From NCBI GenBank assembly GCA_027494135.1, contig JAOSJK010000001.1, positions 723,378 to 787,377 on the forward strand: 64,000 nt of DNA, in the 5' to 3' direction. The translations under genes were made by a program, and so were the position numbers. Position 1 is the stretch's first letter. Each line of letters begins with the position of its first letter. Shown piece by piece: positions 49,564-58,958 of this stretch. The notes beneath the pieces are model-generated. The model had not been told where the DNA came from. It worked only from the letters and a program-made list of their open reading frames with translations, and searched no databases. Source of the DNA: Acidimicrobiia bacterium (GTDB lineage Bacteria > Actinomycetota > Acidimicrobiia > IMCC26256 > PALSA-610).

Positions 49564-50892
49564 GTGCCCGAGCGCGCACAGCGTTTGATCGCAGCCGCCC
49601 GCACGAACGTCCCCGAGGGAACCTGGGCCGTCGGCGCCGGTCTCCTGGTTGCCGGACTCAGCGCCTACGGGTTCCAGATCCTCGCCGCACGCCAGCTCAC
49701 CAGCGAGGAGTACGGGGCACTCAACGGTCTCTGGGCCATCGTCTTCGTCGTCGCGCCGGGCTTCTTCCAGCCTCTGGAGCAGGAGGTGCGCGCGCTCTCG
49801 CCCACCGCCGGGCCCAGGGGATCGGCGGCGCTCCGCTCGTGAAGCGCGCGGCGCTCCTCGGAGGGGGGCTCGCCCTCCTCGTCGCCGTCGCCGCTCTCGC
49901 CGGCTCCGTCCCGCTCGTGGGCGAGCTCTTCCACGGCGACTGGCTGCTCTTCCTCGCGCTGATCGTCGCACTCGGCTCGTACTACGCGGCGCACATGACC
50001 CGGGGACTCTCTCGGGCAACGAGCGCTTCGGGCCCTACGGGCTCATGCACGGGACAGAGGGAGTGGTGCGGATAATCCTCTGCGGCGCGCTCTTCGTGGC
50101 AGGCGCAGGCACGCCCGGCCTGTACGGGCTGGCGCTCGCCCTTCCGCCCCTCGCCGCGATCGCCTTCGCGACGCGTGGCCAGCGGGGCCTCCTCACGCCC
50201 GGACCCCCGGCTCCGTACTCCGAGCTCTCCGGCGCTCTCGGGCTCTTGCTGGTCGGGTCGGTCCTGGCTCAGCTCCTCTCCTACGCGAGCTTCCTCGGCG
50301 TGTCGATCCTCGCCTCGTCGTCCGAGCACGAGAGAGTCGGCAAGTTCATCACCGGCCTCTTCATCGCCCGTATCCCGATCCTGCTCTTCCAGGCCGTCCA
50401 GGCGGCACTGCTGCCGAAGCTCGCCGGACTCGCCGGAGCCGGCCGCCACGACGACTTCCGCGCAGGGATGCGCAAGCTGGTCGTGATCGTGATCGGGCTC
50501 GGTGTCATCGGAACGCTGGGGGTTTGACGCTCGGCCCGTTCGCCGGGAAGCTGCTCTTCGGCGAAGAGAAGTTCATCCTCGGCCACCGCGACCTCGCGCT
50601 CCTCGCTGCGGGCAGCGGCGGGTTCATCCTCGCCCTCACGCTCGCCCAGGGACTCATCGCCCTCAAGGGGTACGCCCATGCGGCCGTCGCCTGGGTCGCC
50701 GGCATCGTCGGGTTCGGGGTCGTCACCGCAATCGGCGACGATCTCTTCCTGCGGGTCGAGAACGGCTTCGTCGCCGGTAGCGCCGCTGCCGCCGCGACCA
50801 TGGCGGTCTTCCTCGTGCGGCGGATGCGCACAGCGACGGCGACCATCGACGACCTCGTCGAAGTGATCGGGCACGAGGCGCTCGAGATCTGA
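49564..50892 (+). CDS. Polysaccharide/lipid flippase-like membrane protein (about three frameshifts)
   Basis: From GTG 49564 (AAGGA seven bases upstream) the pieces give a ~445-residue protein with about 12 helices, of the oligosaccharide flippase (MOP/Wzx-like) type. The first helix pair ends with QLTSEEYGALNGLWAIVFVVAP, and SSSEHERVGKFITGLFIARIPILLFQAVQAALLPKLA is the mid-protein signature. Breaks fall near 49825, 50010 and 50522. It begins an operon: its stop overlaps the start of the UbiA-type gene (TGATG). Position suggests export of the polyprenyl-phosphate arabinose made by the next genes (inference). Confidence 0.75.
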
Positions 50893-51770
50893 TGGGCTCT
50901 TCCACGCCGACCGCCCTGCTACGGCTGGCGCGGCCCCGCCAGTGGCTCAAGAACGTCCTCGTCTTCGCCGCACCCGCCGCGGCGGGGATCCTCGACCAGG
51001 GAGACGTGCTCGCCAAGACGGTGATCGCGTTCGTCTGCTTCTGCCTCGCCGCGAGCGGCACCTACTACCTCAACGACGCTCTCGACGTGCAGGTCGACCG
51101 CGCTCACCCGACCAAGCGGAACCGACCAGTAGCATCCGGAGCGGTCTCCGTCGGCACGGCGAAGCTCATGGGGGTCGCGCTCCTCGTCGCCCCGATCGCC
51201 CTCGCGTTCGCCGCATCGTGGCGGCTCGCCCTCGTCGTCGGCTCATACGCAGCGCTGACCGTCGCGTACAGCGCGTGGCTGAAACACGAGGCCGTCCTCG
51301 ATCTCGCCGCGGTCGCCGCGGGGTTCGTCCTGCGCACGATCGCCGGAGGTGTCGCCGTCGGTGTGCCCATCTCCGAGTGGTTCCTCATCGTCGCGGGATC
51401 CGGATCGATGTTCATGGTCACGGGCAAGCGCTCCGCAGAGCTGCTCGAGCTCGGCGACGAGGCTGCTGCGCACCGGCCGTCGCTCGCCCACTACTCGCGC
51501 GCGTACCTGAACTACGTGCGGGGCGTGGCTTCGGCGGTCGCGATCCTCGCCTACTGCCTGTGGGCGTTCGAGCGATCAGCGCTCTCGGGGAACGAGGTCT
51601 GGTACCAGCTCTCCGCCGTACCCTTCGTCATCGGGATACTCCGCTACGCGCTCCTCCTCGAACAGGGCCGCGGTGGAGCACCCGAGGATCTTGTCCTGGG
51701 TGACCGGATGCTCCAGGCGATCGGCCTGACATGGGCGGTCGTCTTCGCCGTGGCGGTGCGCGGTGGCTGA
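50892..51770 (+). CDS. Decaprenyl-phosphate phosphoribosyltransferase, UbiA family
   Basis: An intact 292-residue membrane prenyl-carrier transferase: [15 protein letters not shown] at the start, first Asp motif [19 protein letters not shown], second motif region [20 protein letters not shown], and about nine helices. Highly like mycobacterial Rv3806c, which adds 5-phosphoribose from PRPP to decaprenyl phosphate. ATG 50892 overlaps the upstream stop, and its own end overlaps the DprE1 start at 51763. First committed step to the arabinan donor. Confidence 0.92.
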   Translation: MGSSTPTALLRLARPRQWLKNVLVFAAPAAAGILDQGDVLAKTVIAFVCFCLAASGTYYLNDALDVQVDRAHPTKRNRPVASGAVSVGTAKLMGVALLVAPIALAFAASWRLALVVGSYAALTVAYSAWLKHEAVLDLAAVAAGFVLRTIAGGVAVGVPISEWFLIVAGSGSMFMVTGKRSAELLELGDEAAAHRPSLAHYSRAYLNYVRGVASAVAILAYCLWAFERSALSGNEVWYQLSAVPFVIGILRYALLLEQGRGGAPEDLVLGDRMLQAIGLTWAVVFAVAVRGG

Positions 51771-53172
51771 TCTGCGCAGCGCCACCTCGCTCTTCGACGA
51801 GCACGACGAGATCCTCTGTGGCTGGGGGCGCACGGCACCCACCAGAGCATCGGTGTGGGAACCACGAGTCTCCGCCGACGTGGCCGGGAAGCTCACCGGG
51901 CCGCTGCCGCGCGGGGTAGTCGCCCGCGGGCTCGGCCGCTCGTACGGCGATGCCGCGCAGAACGCCGGCGGCCTCGTCGCCCGCACGACCCGTCTCGACA
52001 GGGTCACCGATCTCGACGAGGAAGCGGCAACGGTCACATGCGAGGCAGGGGTCACCCTCGACTCCCTCGTCCGCGGCCTCGTCCCGAGAGGCTGGTTCCC
52101 GACCGTCGTGCCGGGCACCGCGTTCGTCACCGTCGGCGGCGCGATCGCCTCCGACGTCCACGGCAAGTACCGGCTCGGCAGCTTCTGCGACTCGGTCGTC
52201 CGGATGAGAGTCTGGACGCCGGCGCGCGGCGTCGTCACCTGCAGCGCCGAGGAGGAATCCGAGGTCTTCTGGGCGACCGCCGGCGGCATGGGGCTCACCG
52301 GTGTCGTCATCGACGCGACGCTACGACTGCACCGCGTGCAGTCGTCGCTGCTGCGAGTCGACACGGAGCGGACCACAGATCTCGACGACTGCATGGAGCG
52401 GATGCTCGACTCCGACGACGGTTACCGCTACTCGGTGGCCTGGATCGACTGTCTCGCATCCGGCAGGCACCTGGGCCGCTCGGTGCTCACACGCGGCAAC
52501 CACGCCGCCCTCGACGACCTGGCGCCGCACGAACGCAGTGGGGCGCTCACGCTCGCGCCCGGCATGCAAGTGACGGCTCCGCCGTGGGTCCCGAGCGGCA
52601 TGCTGAGCCCGCTCACCGTGCGTGCGTTCAACGAGGTCTGGTACCGCAAGGCGCCACGCAGCGAGCGCGACCGGTTGCAGTCGATCAAGGGCTTCTTCCA
52701 CCCCCTCGACGGTGTCACGGGGTGGAACCGCATCTACGGCCCGAGGGGCTTCCTGCAGTACCAGTACGTGGTTCCCTACGGCTCCGAGGGCGTAGTGCGA
52801 TCGACACTCGAGCGCCTGAGCGCAGCCCGCTGCGCGTCGTTCCTCGCGGTGCTCAAGCGCTTCGAGCACGCGAACTCCGGTCACCTCTCCTTCGCGAAGC
52901 CCGGGTGGACGCTCGCACTCGACATCCCCGTCGGGAGGGTCGGCCTCGGCGATCTCCTCGACGGGATCGATGGGCTGGTCACAGAGGCGGGCGGCCGCAT
53001 CTATCTCACCAAGGACGCCCGCACTTCGCCGCACCTGATCCCGGCGATGTACCCACAGCTCGACCAGTGGCGTGCGATACGCGACGCTCTCGACCCCGAC
53101 GCCGCTCTCCGCAGCGACCTCGGTCGCAGGCTCCGACTGGTCCCCGAGACCCACGGGAGGACACCCCGATGA
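51763..53172 (+). CDS. dprE1: Decaprenylphosphoryl-beta-D-ribose 2'-oxidase (DprE1)
   Basis: An intact 469-residue VAO-type flavoenzyme. FAD-binding [34 protein letters not shown] with the conserved His, [19 protein letters not shown], and YLTKDAR with the active-site Lys are all present. It oxidises the ribose 2'-OH; DprE2 then reduces the keto form to arabinose. The residue aligning with M. tuberculosis Cys387 (WNICVDFP) is Ala385 here (WTLALDIP). Overlaps its neighbours on both sides. Confidence 0.93.
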   Translation: MADLRSATSLFDEHDEILCGWGRTAPTRASVWEPRVSADVAGKLTGPLPRGVVARGLGRSYGDAAQNAGGLVARTTRLDRVTDLDEEAATVTCEAGVTLDSLVRGLVPRGWFPTVVPGTAFVTVGGAIASDVHGKYRLGSFCDSVVRMRVWTPARGVVTCSAEEESEVFWATAGGMGLTGVVIDATLRLHRVQSSLLRVDTERTTDLDDCMERMLDSDDGYRYSVAWIDCLASGRHLGRSVLTRGNHAALDDLAPHERSGALTLAPGMQVTAPPWVPSGMLSPLTVRAFNEVWYRKAPRSERDRLQSIKGFFHPLDGVTGWNRIYGPRGFLQYQYVVPYGSEGVVRSTLERLSAARCASFLAVLKRFEHANSGHLSFAKPGWTLALDIPVGRVGLGDLLDGIDGLVTEAGGRIYLTKDARTSPHLIPAMYPQLDQWRAIRDALDPDAALRSDLGRRLRLVPETHGRTPR

Positions 53173-53930
53173 AGGACGCCCTCGGGTCTCCGCAGTCAGT
53201 GCTCGTCCTCGGCGGAGGTTCCGACATCGCGATCGCGACCGTCCGCCTCCTCGCAGGCAGCCGCGCCGAACGTGTCGTGCTCGCCGCGCGGCGACCCGAG
53301 GCGCTCGACGGCGCCGTCGACGATATCCGTAGCGCAGGTGCTCGGATCGTCGAGACAGTGCGGTTCGACGCCACCGACTTCGCGTCCCACGAGGCCTTCG
53401 TCGACGACGCGTGGGAGAGGTTCGGTGACTTCGACCTCGTTCTCTTCGCATTCGGCGTCCTGGGTGACCAGACGAGGTCGGAGAACGACCCGGCCGCCGC
53501 GGTCGACGTCATCCAGACCAACTTCACCGGCGCTGCATCGGTCGCGATCCCTGTAGCCCGCCGGATGCTCGCGCAGGGACACGGCTCGATCGTCGTCCTG
53601 TCATCGGTCGCGGCCGAGCGAGCACGGCGCGCGAACTTCGTCTACGGCTCTTCTAAGTCGGGGATGGACCAGTTCTTCCAGGGCCTCGGCGACATGCTCC
53701 ACGGGCACGGCGTTCACGTGATGGTCGTGAGGCCGGGGTTCGTGCGCACCAAGATGACCGCCGGGATGCAGGCGGCCCCGTTCTCGACCACGCCCGAGGA
53801 GGTCGCCCGGGCGATCGCCCGCGGCCTCGAACGCGGCAAGGAGAAGATCTGGGTACCGGGTCCGGTGCGGGCCATAGCGACAGCGATGCACCACATACCG
53901 CGCCCCATCTACCGCAGGCTGCCCCTCTAG
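53169..53930 (+). CDS. dprE2: Decaprenylphosphoryl-D-2-keto-erythropentose reductase (DprE2), SDR
   Basis: An intact 253-residue SDR with [18 protein letters not shown] (Rossmann glycine motif), FAFGVLGDQ, catalytic LSSVAAER and [11 protein letters not shown] (Tyr-x3-Lys), and a late [12 protein letters not shown] tail typical of DprE2. ATG 53169 overlaps the DprE1 stop as ATGA. It forms decaprenylphosphoryl-arabinose together with DprE1. Confidence 0.92.
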   Translation: MKDALGSPQSVLVLGGGSDIAIATVRLLAGSRAERVVLAARRPEALDGAVDDIRSAGARIVETVRFDATDFASHEAFVDDAWERFGDFDLVLFAFGVLGDQTRSENDPAAAVDVIQTNFTGAASVAIPVARRMLAQGHGSIVVLSSVAAERARRANFVYGSSKSGMDQFFQGLGDMLHGHGVHVMVVRPGFVRTKMTAGMQAAPFSTTPEEVARAIARGLERGKEKIWVPGPVRAIATAMHHIPRPIYRRLPL

Positions 53931-53938
53931 GCGCCCCG

Positions 53939-54566
53939 GTGACGGATATCACAGTCGCAGCCTTCGACTTCGACGGCACGATCACCTTCCGCGACACGAT
54001 GGCCGGCTTCCTCCGCGAGGTTGCCGGCACCCGGGCGCTGCTCGGTGCCGCGGGGCTCGACCTCCCCCGCCTGCTGCTCGCCGCCTCCGGTCGCGGTTCC
54101 CGTGACGAGGGGAAGAGGAGGCTGCTCATGAGGCTCTTCGCCGGCCGCGAGACGTCGGCGGTCGTCGCGCTCGGGCGGGAGTACGGAGCCCGCCTGGCTG
54201 CCCGCGAGATCCGATCGGAGATGCGCGCGACTCCGGTGGCACGCGGCGAGAGGCCACCAGGTCGTCATCGTCTCCGCCTCGCTCGACACGTACCTCGGCG
54301 AGGTGGGGCGGCGACTCGGCGTCGACACCGTCATCTGCACGAAGCTCGAGGTCGGCTCCGACGGCGCGTACACGGGCCGGATGGACGGCGGCAACTGCCG
54401 GGGCGCCGAGAAGGCCCGCCGCCTCACCGCGCACCTCGACTCAGTGGGCGGGGCCACGCTCGGCTGGGCCTACGGCGACTCGTCGGGCGACCGTGAGATG
54501 CTCGCGATGGCCGAGCACCCCGTGTGGGTCTCCCGGCGGGGCGGACTCGGTCATACCATGGTATGA
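53939..54566 (+). CDS. HAD-IB family phosphatase (one frameshift)
   Basis: About 209 residues from GTG 53939, eight bases after dprE2. Motif I is AAFDFDGTIT, motif II VIVSASLDTYL (Ser), motif III lysine in NCRGAEKARRL, and motif IV YGDSSGDREML. Two bases are lost in a GCGC repeat near 54232, between SEMRA and LRWHAARGHQ. The fold is that of SerB-like small-molecule phosphatases. Its place at the end of the DprE operon makes it a candidate for removing the 5-phosphate from decaprenyl-phosphoribose-5-phosphate (inference). Its stop lies inside the palindrome in front of the toxin-antitoxin pair. Confidence 0.82.
54551..54566. promoter_or_regulatory. 16-bp perfect palindrome, operator of the toxin-antitoxin pair
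   Basis: TCATACCATGGTATGA is a perfect 16-base palindrome. Its right half contains most of the -10 hexamer TATGAT (54562-54567), which is six bases before GTG 54574, so a repressor here would block a leaderless transcript. It also covers the stop codon of the HAD gene. Confidence 0.65.
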
Positions 54567-54567
54567 T
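54562..54567 (+). promoter_or_regulatory. -10 element of the toxin-antitoxin operon
   Basis: TATGAT six bases before the antitoxin GTG; no clear -35 upstream. Confidence 0.5.
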
Positions 54568-54573
54568 CCCCGT

Positions 54574-54798
54574 GTGGCCGTAGAGAAGTTCGCCGTCTCG
54601 TTCCCTCCCGGGCTGGCCGCGGAGGTGAGGGCACTGGCCGACGAATCCGCCCAGTCCGTGTCGGGTTGGCTCGCCGACGCGGCGCAGCGCAAGATGCGAG
54701 CGCAGGTCGCGCGGCGACTCCTCGACGACTTCGAGGCCGAGCACGGCCGGATCACCGAGGAGGAGCTCGGCGAGGTGCGGCGTCAGTGGCCGGCCTGA
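54574..54798 (+). CDS. Type II antitoxin, ribbon-helix-helix-like (VapB type)
   Basis: A 74-residue protein from GTG 54574. The N-terminus VAVEKFAVSFPPGLAAEVRAL followed by SVSGWLADAAQRKM has the beta-strand/helix/helix pattern of RHH antitoxins. The acidic helical C-terminus (FEAEHGRITEEELGEVRRQW) would wrap the toxin. It overlaps the toxin gene by 13 bases. Expected to autorepress through the palindrome at its promoter. Confidence 0.75.
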   Translation: MAVEKFAVSFPPGLAAEVRALADESAQSVSGWLADAAQRKMRAQVARRLLDDFEAEHGRITEEELGEVRRQWPA

Positions 54799-55184
54799 CG
54801 CTCGACGCGGGAGCGCTCATCGCCGCCGACCGCGACGACCGCCGATTCTGGGCCTACTGGAGCGAGGCATTGACGCGCGACGCCGACATGACGGTTCCGG
54901 CCGTCGCGGTGGCGCAGGCCTGGCGCGGGAGTCGGCACGCCCGCATGGCCAGGATCATCGGAGCGTGCGCCGTCGAGCCACTGGACGAATCCGCAGCCAG
55001 AGAGGTCGGCCTCCTCTGCGCGGCGTCGGGCGCCACCGACATCGTCGACGTCGCCGTCGTCCTCGGGGCGTCGCGCCGCGGCGACGACATCCTCACCTCC
55101 GACGCCGGGGACCTCCGAGCGATCGCCGAACACTCGCCTCTGCCGGTGCGAGTGCTCGACTTGACCGATCTGCACACGCGCTGA
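54786..55184 (+). CDS. PIN-domain toxin (VapC type)
   Basis: A 132-residue protein from GTG 54786. Acidic residues expected for the magnesium site are seen in TLDAGALIAADRDD, the central DESAAREVG, ATDIVDVAVV and ILTSDAGDLRAI. PIN toxins are RNases cutting tRNA or rRNA (family knowledge). Its target cannot be read from sequence. Overlap with the antitoxin frame and small size support a VapBC-like unit. Confidence 0.8.
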   Translation: MAGLTLDAGALIAADRDDRRFWAYWSEALTRDADMTVPAVAVAQAWRGSRHARMARIIGACAVEPLDESAAREVGLLCAASGATDIVDVAVVLGASRRGDDILTSDAGDLRAIAEHSPLPVRVLDLTDLHTR

Positions 55185-55218
55185 CTCGCTCCCCCGACAG
55201 GTCGACGACCGGCCCGGA

Positions 55219-55224
55219 TAGCCT
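55219..55224 (+). promoter_or_regulatory. Candidate -10 element of the AGPS-like gene
   Basis: TAGCCT, six bases before ATG 55231; leaderless pattern. Confidence 0.4.
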
Positions 55225-55230
55225 CCGACC

Positions 55231-56861
55231 ATGGCCGATTCGAAGAACGCGAGGTGTTTCTGGGGCTGGGGCGCGGAAGGCGAGGGTCTCCCGCCCGAGC
55301 ACCGAGACGCAGTCGCCCAGACGCTCGCCGGCCGCTTCGACCTCGGCGACATCGCGATCACAGCGCCACCGACGCTCGCCGAGATCGAGCTCCGCGCCCC
55401 GCGCATCGGTCCACCCGACTCGCTGAGAGACATCTGCACCTCCGATCCCTACGAGCGCGCCGGCCACACCTACGGGAAGTCGTTCCGCGACATCACGCGC
55501 GCCTTCGCCCGCGACTTCTCCGACCCCCGATCTCGTGGCACTGCCGCGTCACGAAGACGACGTCGTCGACATCCTCGACTGGTGCAGCACTGCGGGCCTT
55601 GCAGCGATCCCCTACGGCGGTGGATCGTCGGTGACCGGCGGTGTGGAGTGCTCCGTGCCCGACGCCTATTCCGGTGTCGTCAGCATCGACATGCGCCGCC
55701 TGGGCCGCGTAATCGAGGTAGACCGGATATCGCGCGCCGCGCGCATTGAGGCGGGGGACCTACGGGCCGGCCCTCGAGGAACAGCTCCGGCCGCACGGTC
55801 TCACGCTGCGCCACTTCCCGCAGTCGTTCGAGTTCTCCACCCTGGGCGGATGGATCGCCACACGCTCGGGCGGTCACTACGCCACCCTCCACACCCACAT
55901 CGACGACTTCGTCGAGTCGCTCCGCACAGTCACGCCGAGAGGCGTCATGGAGTCGCGCCGCCTCCCCGGCTCCGGCGCCGGCCCCTCGCCCGACCGGATG
56001 ATCATCGGCTCGGAGGGGATCCTCGGCATCATCACGGAGGCGTGGATGCGCCTGCAGGACCGTCCGCGATACAGGGCCGCGTGCGTGGGGAGGTTCCTCT
56101 CCTTCGAGCATGCAGCCGTCGCCACGCGCGCCCTAGCCCAGAGCGGCCTCCATCCTGCCAACTGCCGGCTGCTCGACCCGACCGAGGCGCTGCTCACCGG
56201 AGCCGACGACGGCACCGCATCGGTGCTCCTGGTCGCGTTCGAGTCGGCGCACCACCAGCTCAACGCGTGGATCGCGGAGGCCGTGAGCTGCCTGCGCGAC
56301 CACGACGCGACCGTGCGCGACGACTCGATACGGATCGGTGCCGGCGACGAGGGAGAGCGCGAGGGGACGGCCGGCCGTTGGCGTCAGGCGTTCCTGCGTG
56401 CCCCGTACATGCGCGACGCGCTGGTAGCGATGGGCATGGTCAACGAGACGCTCGAGACTGCTTGCACGTGGGATCGCTTCGCCGAGCTGTACAGGGGCGT
56501 GACCGATGCGATCACAGACGCAGCGCGCGACGCGGGCTGCCCCGACGCGATCGTCACCTGCCGATTCACCCACGTCTATCCCGACGGCCCTGCGCCGTAC
56601 TTCACGGTGATCGCGCCCGGTCGCCGCGGTGCGCAGCTCGAGCAGTGGGCGGCGATCAAGTCGGCTGCCTCCGACGCGGTCCTACGTCACGGCGGCACCA
56701 TCACCCACCATCACTCCGTCGGGCGGGATCACCGCACCTGGTACGACCGGCAGCGCCCCCCTCTCTTCGCGGATGCACTCGTCGCAGCGAAGGCGGCGCT
56801 CGACCCGGCCGGGATCCTCAACCCCGGCGTCCTCGTAGACCTGCCGCCGGCCCGCCGATGA
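55231..56861 (+). CDS. FAD-binding oxidase of the alkyl-DHAP synthase (AGPS) type (two frameshifts)
   Basis: About 543 residues. N-terminal CFWGWG..EG resembles AGPS proteins. The FAD domain has IPYGGGSSVTGG, TYGPALEEQL and FSTLGGWIATRSGG. The C-terminal TITHHHSVGRDH matches the AGPS His motif and ends ALDPAGILNPGV. Frames break near 55533 (C run) and 55762 (G run). Eukaryotic AGPS exchanges acyl for alkyl on DHAP to make ether lipids; many bacterial relatives have unknown substrates, so I keep the call at family level. Followed in overlap by a HAD hydrolase. Confidence 0.82.
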
Positions 56862-57496
56862 GCTACCGCGCCGTCATCTTCGACCTCGGCGGCGTCGTCT
56901 TCCCCTCGCCGTTCGAGGCCTTCGACGAGTACGAGCGCGAAGCGGGCCTGCCCACCGGTGCGGTACGGGGTGTGATCCGCACGAGCAGCGAGACCGGCGC
57001 GTGGGCGGCATTGGAGCGCGGCGAGCACACGCTCGACGGCTTCTTCGCGGCCCTCGAGTCCGAGTTCACCTCGGCCGGACACGCCATCGACGCGCGGGCC
57101 CTTCTGGGCGGTGTGGGTCGCGGCTTCGGACCGAGGCCGGAGATGGTGGAGGCCATCGCCCGCATCCGAGACGCCGGGTTGCTCGTGGCCGCCCTGACCA
57201 ACAACTGGTCCGATGCACGCGGCCGCCCCAGCCCGAACGGCGTCGACTCGATGGACGTCTTCGACGTCGTAGTCGAGTCGTCGGTGGAGGGCATCCGCAA
57301 GCCCGACCCCCGCATCTACGAGCTCACCCTCGCGCGACTCGCCGTAGATGCGGCCGCTGTGGTCTTCCTCGACGATCTCGGCATCAACCTCAAGCCGGCG
57401 CGCGCCATGGGCATGGCGACGATCAAGGTCGCAGACCCCATCGACGCCCTCCGCGAGCTCGAGTCGGTCCTCGGCTTCCCGCTCCTCGACACCTGA
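56858..57496 (+). CDS. HAD-superfamily hydrolase, subfamily IA
   Basis: An intact 212-residue protein, ATG 56858 overlapping the previous stop. Motif I VIFDLGGVVFPS, motif II ALTNNWS, motif III lysine in GIRKPDPRIYEL, motif IV VFLDDLGINLKPA. The DLGGVV and DDLGINLKPAR motifs are like those of the soluble epoxide hydrolase N-terminal phosphatase and related actinobacterial proteins; substrate unknown. Probably in an operon with the AGPS-like gene and the next phosphatase. Confidence 0.87.
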   Translation: MSYRAVIFDLGGVVFPSPFEAFDEYEREAGLPTGAVRGVIRTSSETGAWAALERGEHTLDGFFAALESEFTSAGHAIDARALLGGVGRGFGPRPEMVEAIARIRDAGLLVAALTNNWSDARGRPSPNGVDSMDVFDVVVESSVEGIRKPDPRIYELTLARLAVDAAAVVFLDDLGINLKPARAMGMATIKVADPIDALRELESVLGFPLLDT

Positions 57497-57509
57497 TCGG
57501 AGCGCCACC

Positions 57510-58130
57510 ATCGACCTTATCCTCGTCAGGCACGCAGAGCCGGTGCGCATCGGCTCCGGTGAGAGCGGTGGCCGACCCGCCGACCCCCCGCTGACGCCGC
57601 GCGGCATCCAGCAGGCCGAACAGCTGGCCGACTGGCTGGCTCACGAACGGGTCGATGCCGTGCTCTCCAGCCCGCAGCGGCGGGCAAGGGAGACGGCCGC
57701 ACCGGTCGCTCGCGCCCACGGCATCGAGGTCGAGATCGTGAAGGGCATCGTCGAGTACGACGTTCAGGCAGATCACTACATACCGGTCGAGGAGATGAAG
57801 GCAAACCGCGACCCTCGATGGTTTGCCATGATCGAGGGGCGCTGGACCGACTTCGGCGGTGACTCGCCCGACGACTTCCGCGAGCGCGTCGTGCAGTCGA
57901 TCGACGAGATCATCGGACGGTTCGCCGGTCGTCGCGTGGTCGCCGTCTGTCACGGCGGCGTCATCAACGTTGCTCTCGCGACGATTCTCGGCATCGACAG
58001 GCTCCTCTGGTTCGACCCTCACTACACCTCTGTGTCGCGCGTGGTTGCGTCACGAGACGGAGTGCGTTCCGTCGAGTCGCTAAACGAGCGGGCACACCTC
58101 GAGGCCACCCGAGCGCGACGCCGCTCCTAG
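57510..58130 (+). CDS. Histidine phosphatase family protein (phosphoglycerate mutase-like); start unclear
   Basis: About 206 residues with LVRHAEPV (phospho-His), SSPQRRARETAAP and VAVCHGGVINVAL (second His). The frame has no ATG, GTG or TTG near the expected start. The homologous region begins at ATC 57510 (IDLILVRHAEP), 13 bases after the previous stop. A substituted or missing base, or an ATC start, would explain this. The insertion between the two motifs (VQADHYIPVEEMKANRD) is like that of actinobacterial broad-specificity phosphatases. Confidence 0.8.
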   Translation: MDLILVRHAEPVRIGSGESGGRPADPPLTPRGIQQAEQLADWLAHERVDAVLSSPQRRARETAAPVARAHGIEVEIVKGIVEYDVQADHYIPVEEMKANRDPRWFAMIEGRWTDFGGDSPDDFRERVVQSIDEIIGRFAGRRVVAVCHGGVINVALATILGIDRLLWFDPHYTSVSRVVASRDGVRSVESLNERAHLEATRARRRS

Positions 58131-58144
58131 CGGAGAGGACGACC

Positions 58145-58920
58145 ATGACGGTACGGATCGACCACGACGGCACGGTCACCATCGTCACCATCGACAGGCC
58201 CGAGGCACGCAACGCGGTAGACCGCCCGACCGCGGAGGCGCTCGCGCGCGCCTTCCGCGACTTCGATCAGGACGATTCACGATCGGTCGCCGTGCTCACC
58301 GGCGCCGGCGGCTGCTTCTGCGCCGGCGCCGACCTCAAGGCGATGGGCGAGCAGGGCGCACCACGCGCGAATCGTGCGACCGACGAGGGCGACGGACCGA
58401 TGGGGCCGTCGCGCATGCTCCTCTCCAAGCCGGTGATCGCCGCCGTCGAGGGCTACGCCGTGGCGGGGGGCCTCGAGCTCGCCCTGTGGTGCGACCTGCG
58501 CGTCGCGGCGAGCGACGCCGTCTTCGGCGTCTACTGCAGGCGATGGGGCGTGCCGCTGATCGACGGCGGCACGATCCGGCTCCCTCGCCTCATCGGGCAC
58601 TCCCACGCCCTCGACCTCATCCTCACGGGCAGGGGGTCTCGGGCGACGAGGCGAGGCAGATGGGGCTCGCCAACAGGCTGGTCGAGCCGGGCGGGGCGCT
58701 CACCGCGGCCGTCGCGCTCGCCCAGGAGCTCAGCGCCCTGCCGCAGCTCTGCATGAGAGCCGACCGCCGCTCGTCGTACGAGCAGTGGACGCTCCCGCTG
58801 GACGAGGCGATCCACAACGAGTTCCGCCTCGGGTTCTCGGTGATCGCATCCGGCGAGACTCAGGAGGGTGCGGCGCGCTTCGCCTCTGGACAGGGCCGTC
58901 ACGGCGAGGCCGCCCCTTAG
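58145..58920 (+). CDS. Enoyl-CoA hydratase/isomerase family protein (one frameshift)
   Basis: About 258 residues with GAGGCFCAGADLKAMGE (oxyanion hole), AAVEGYAVAGGLELALWCDLR and RRWGVPLIDGGTIRLPRLIG. The Glu expected in the second catalytic position of crotonases falls at this last stretch as Asp or is displaced, so activity may not be hydration. A G run near 58633 is one short: LTGRG should continue VSGDEARQMGLANRLVE. ATG 58145 follows GAGAGGA. Followed after 38 bases by the citrate synthase fusion. Confidence 0.87.
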
Positions 58921-58958
58921 ACTCGCCGCGGATCCTCTCGCCGACGGAAGGAACAAAC

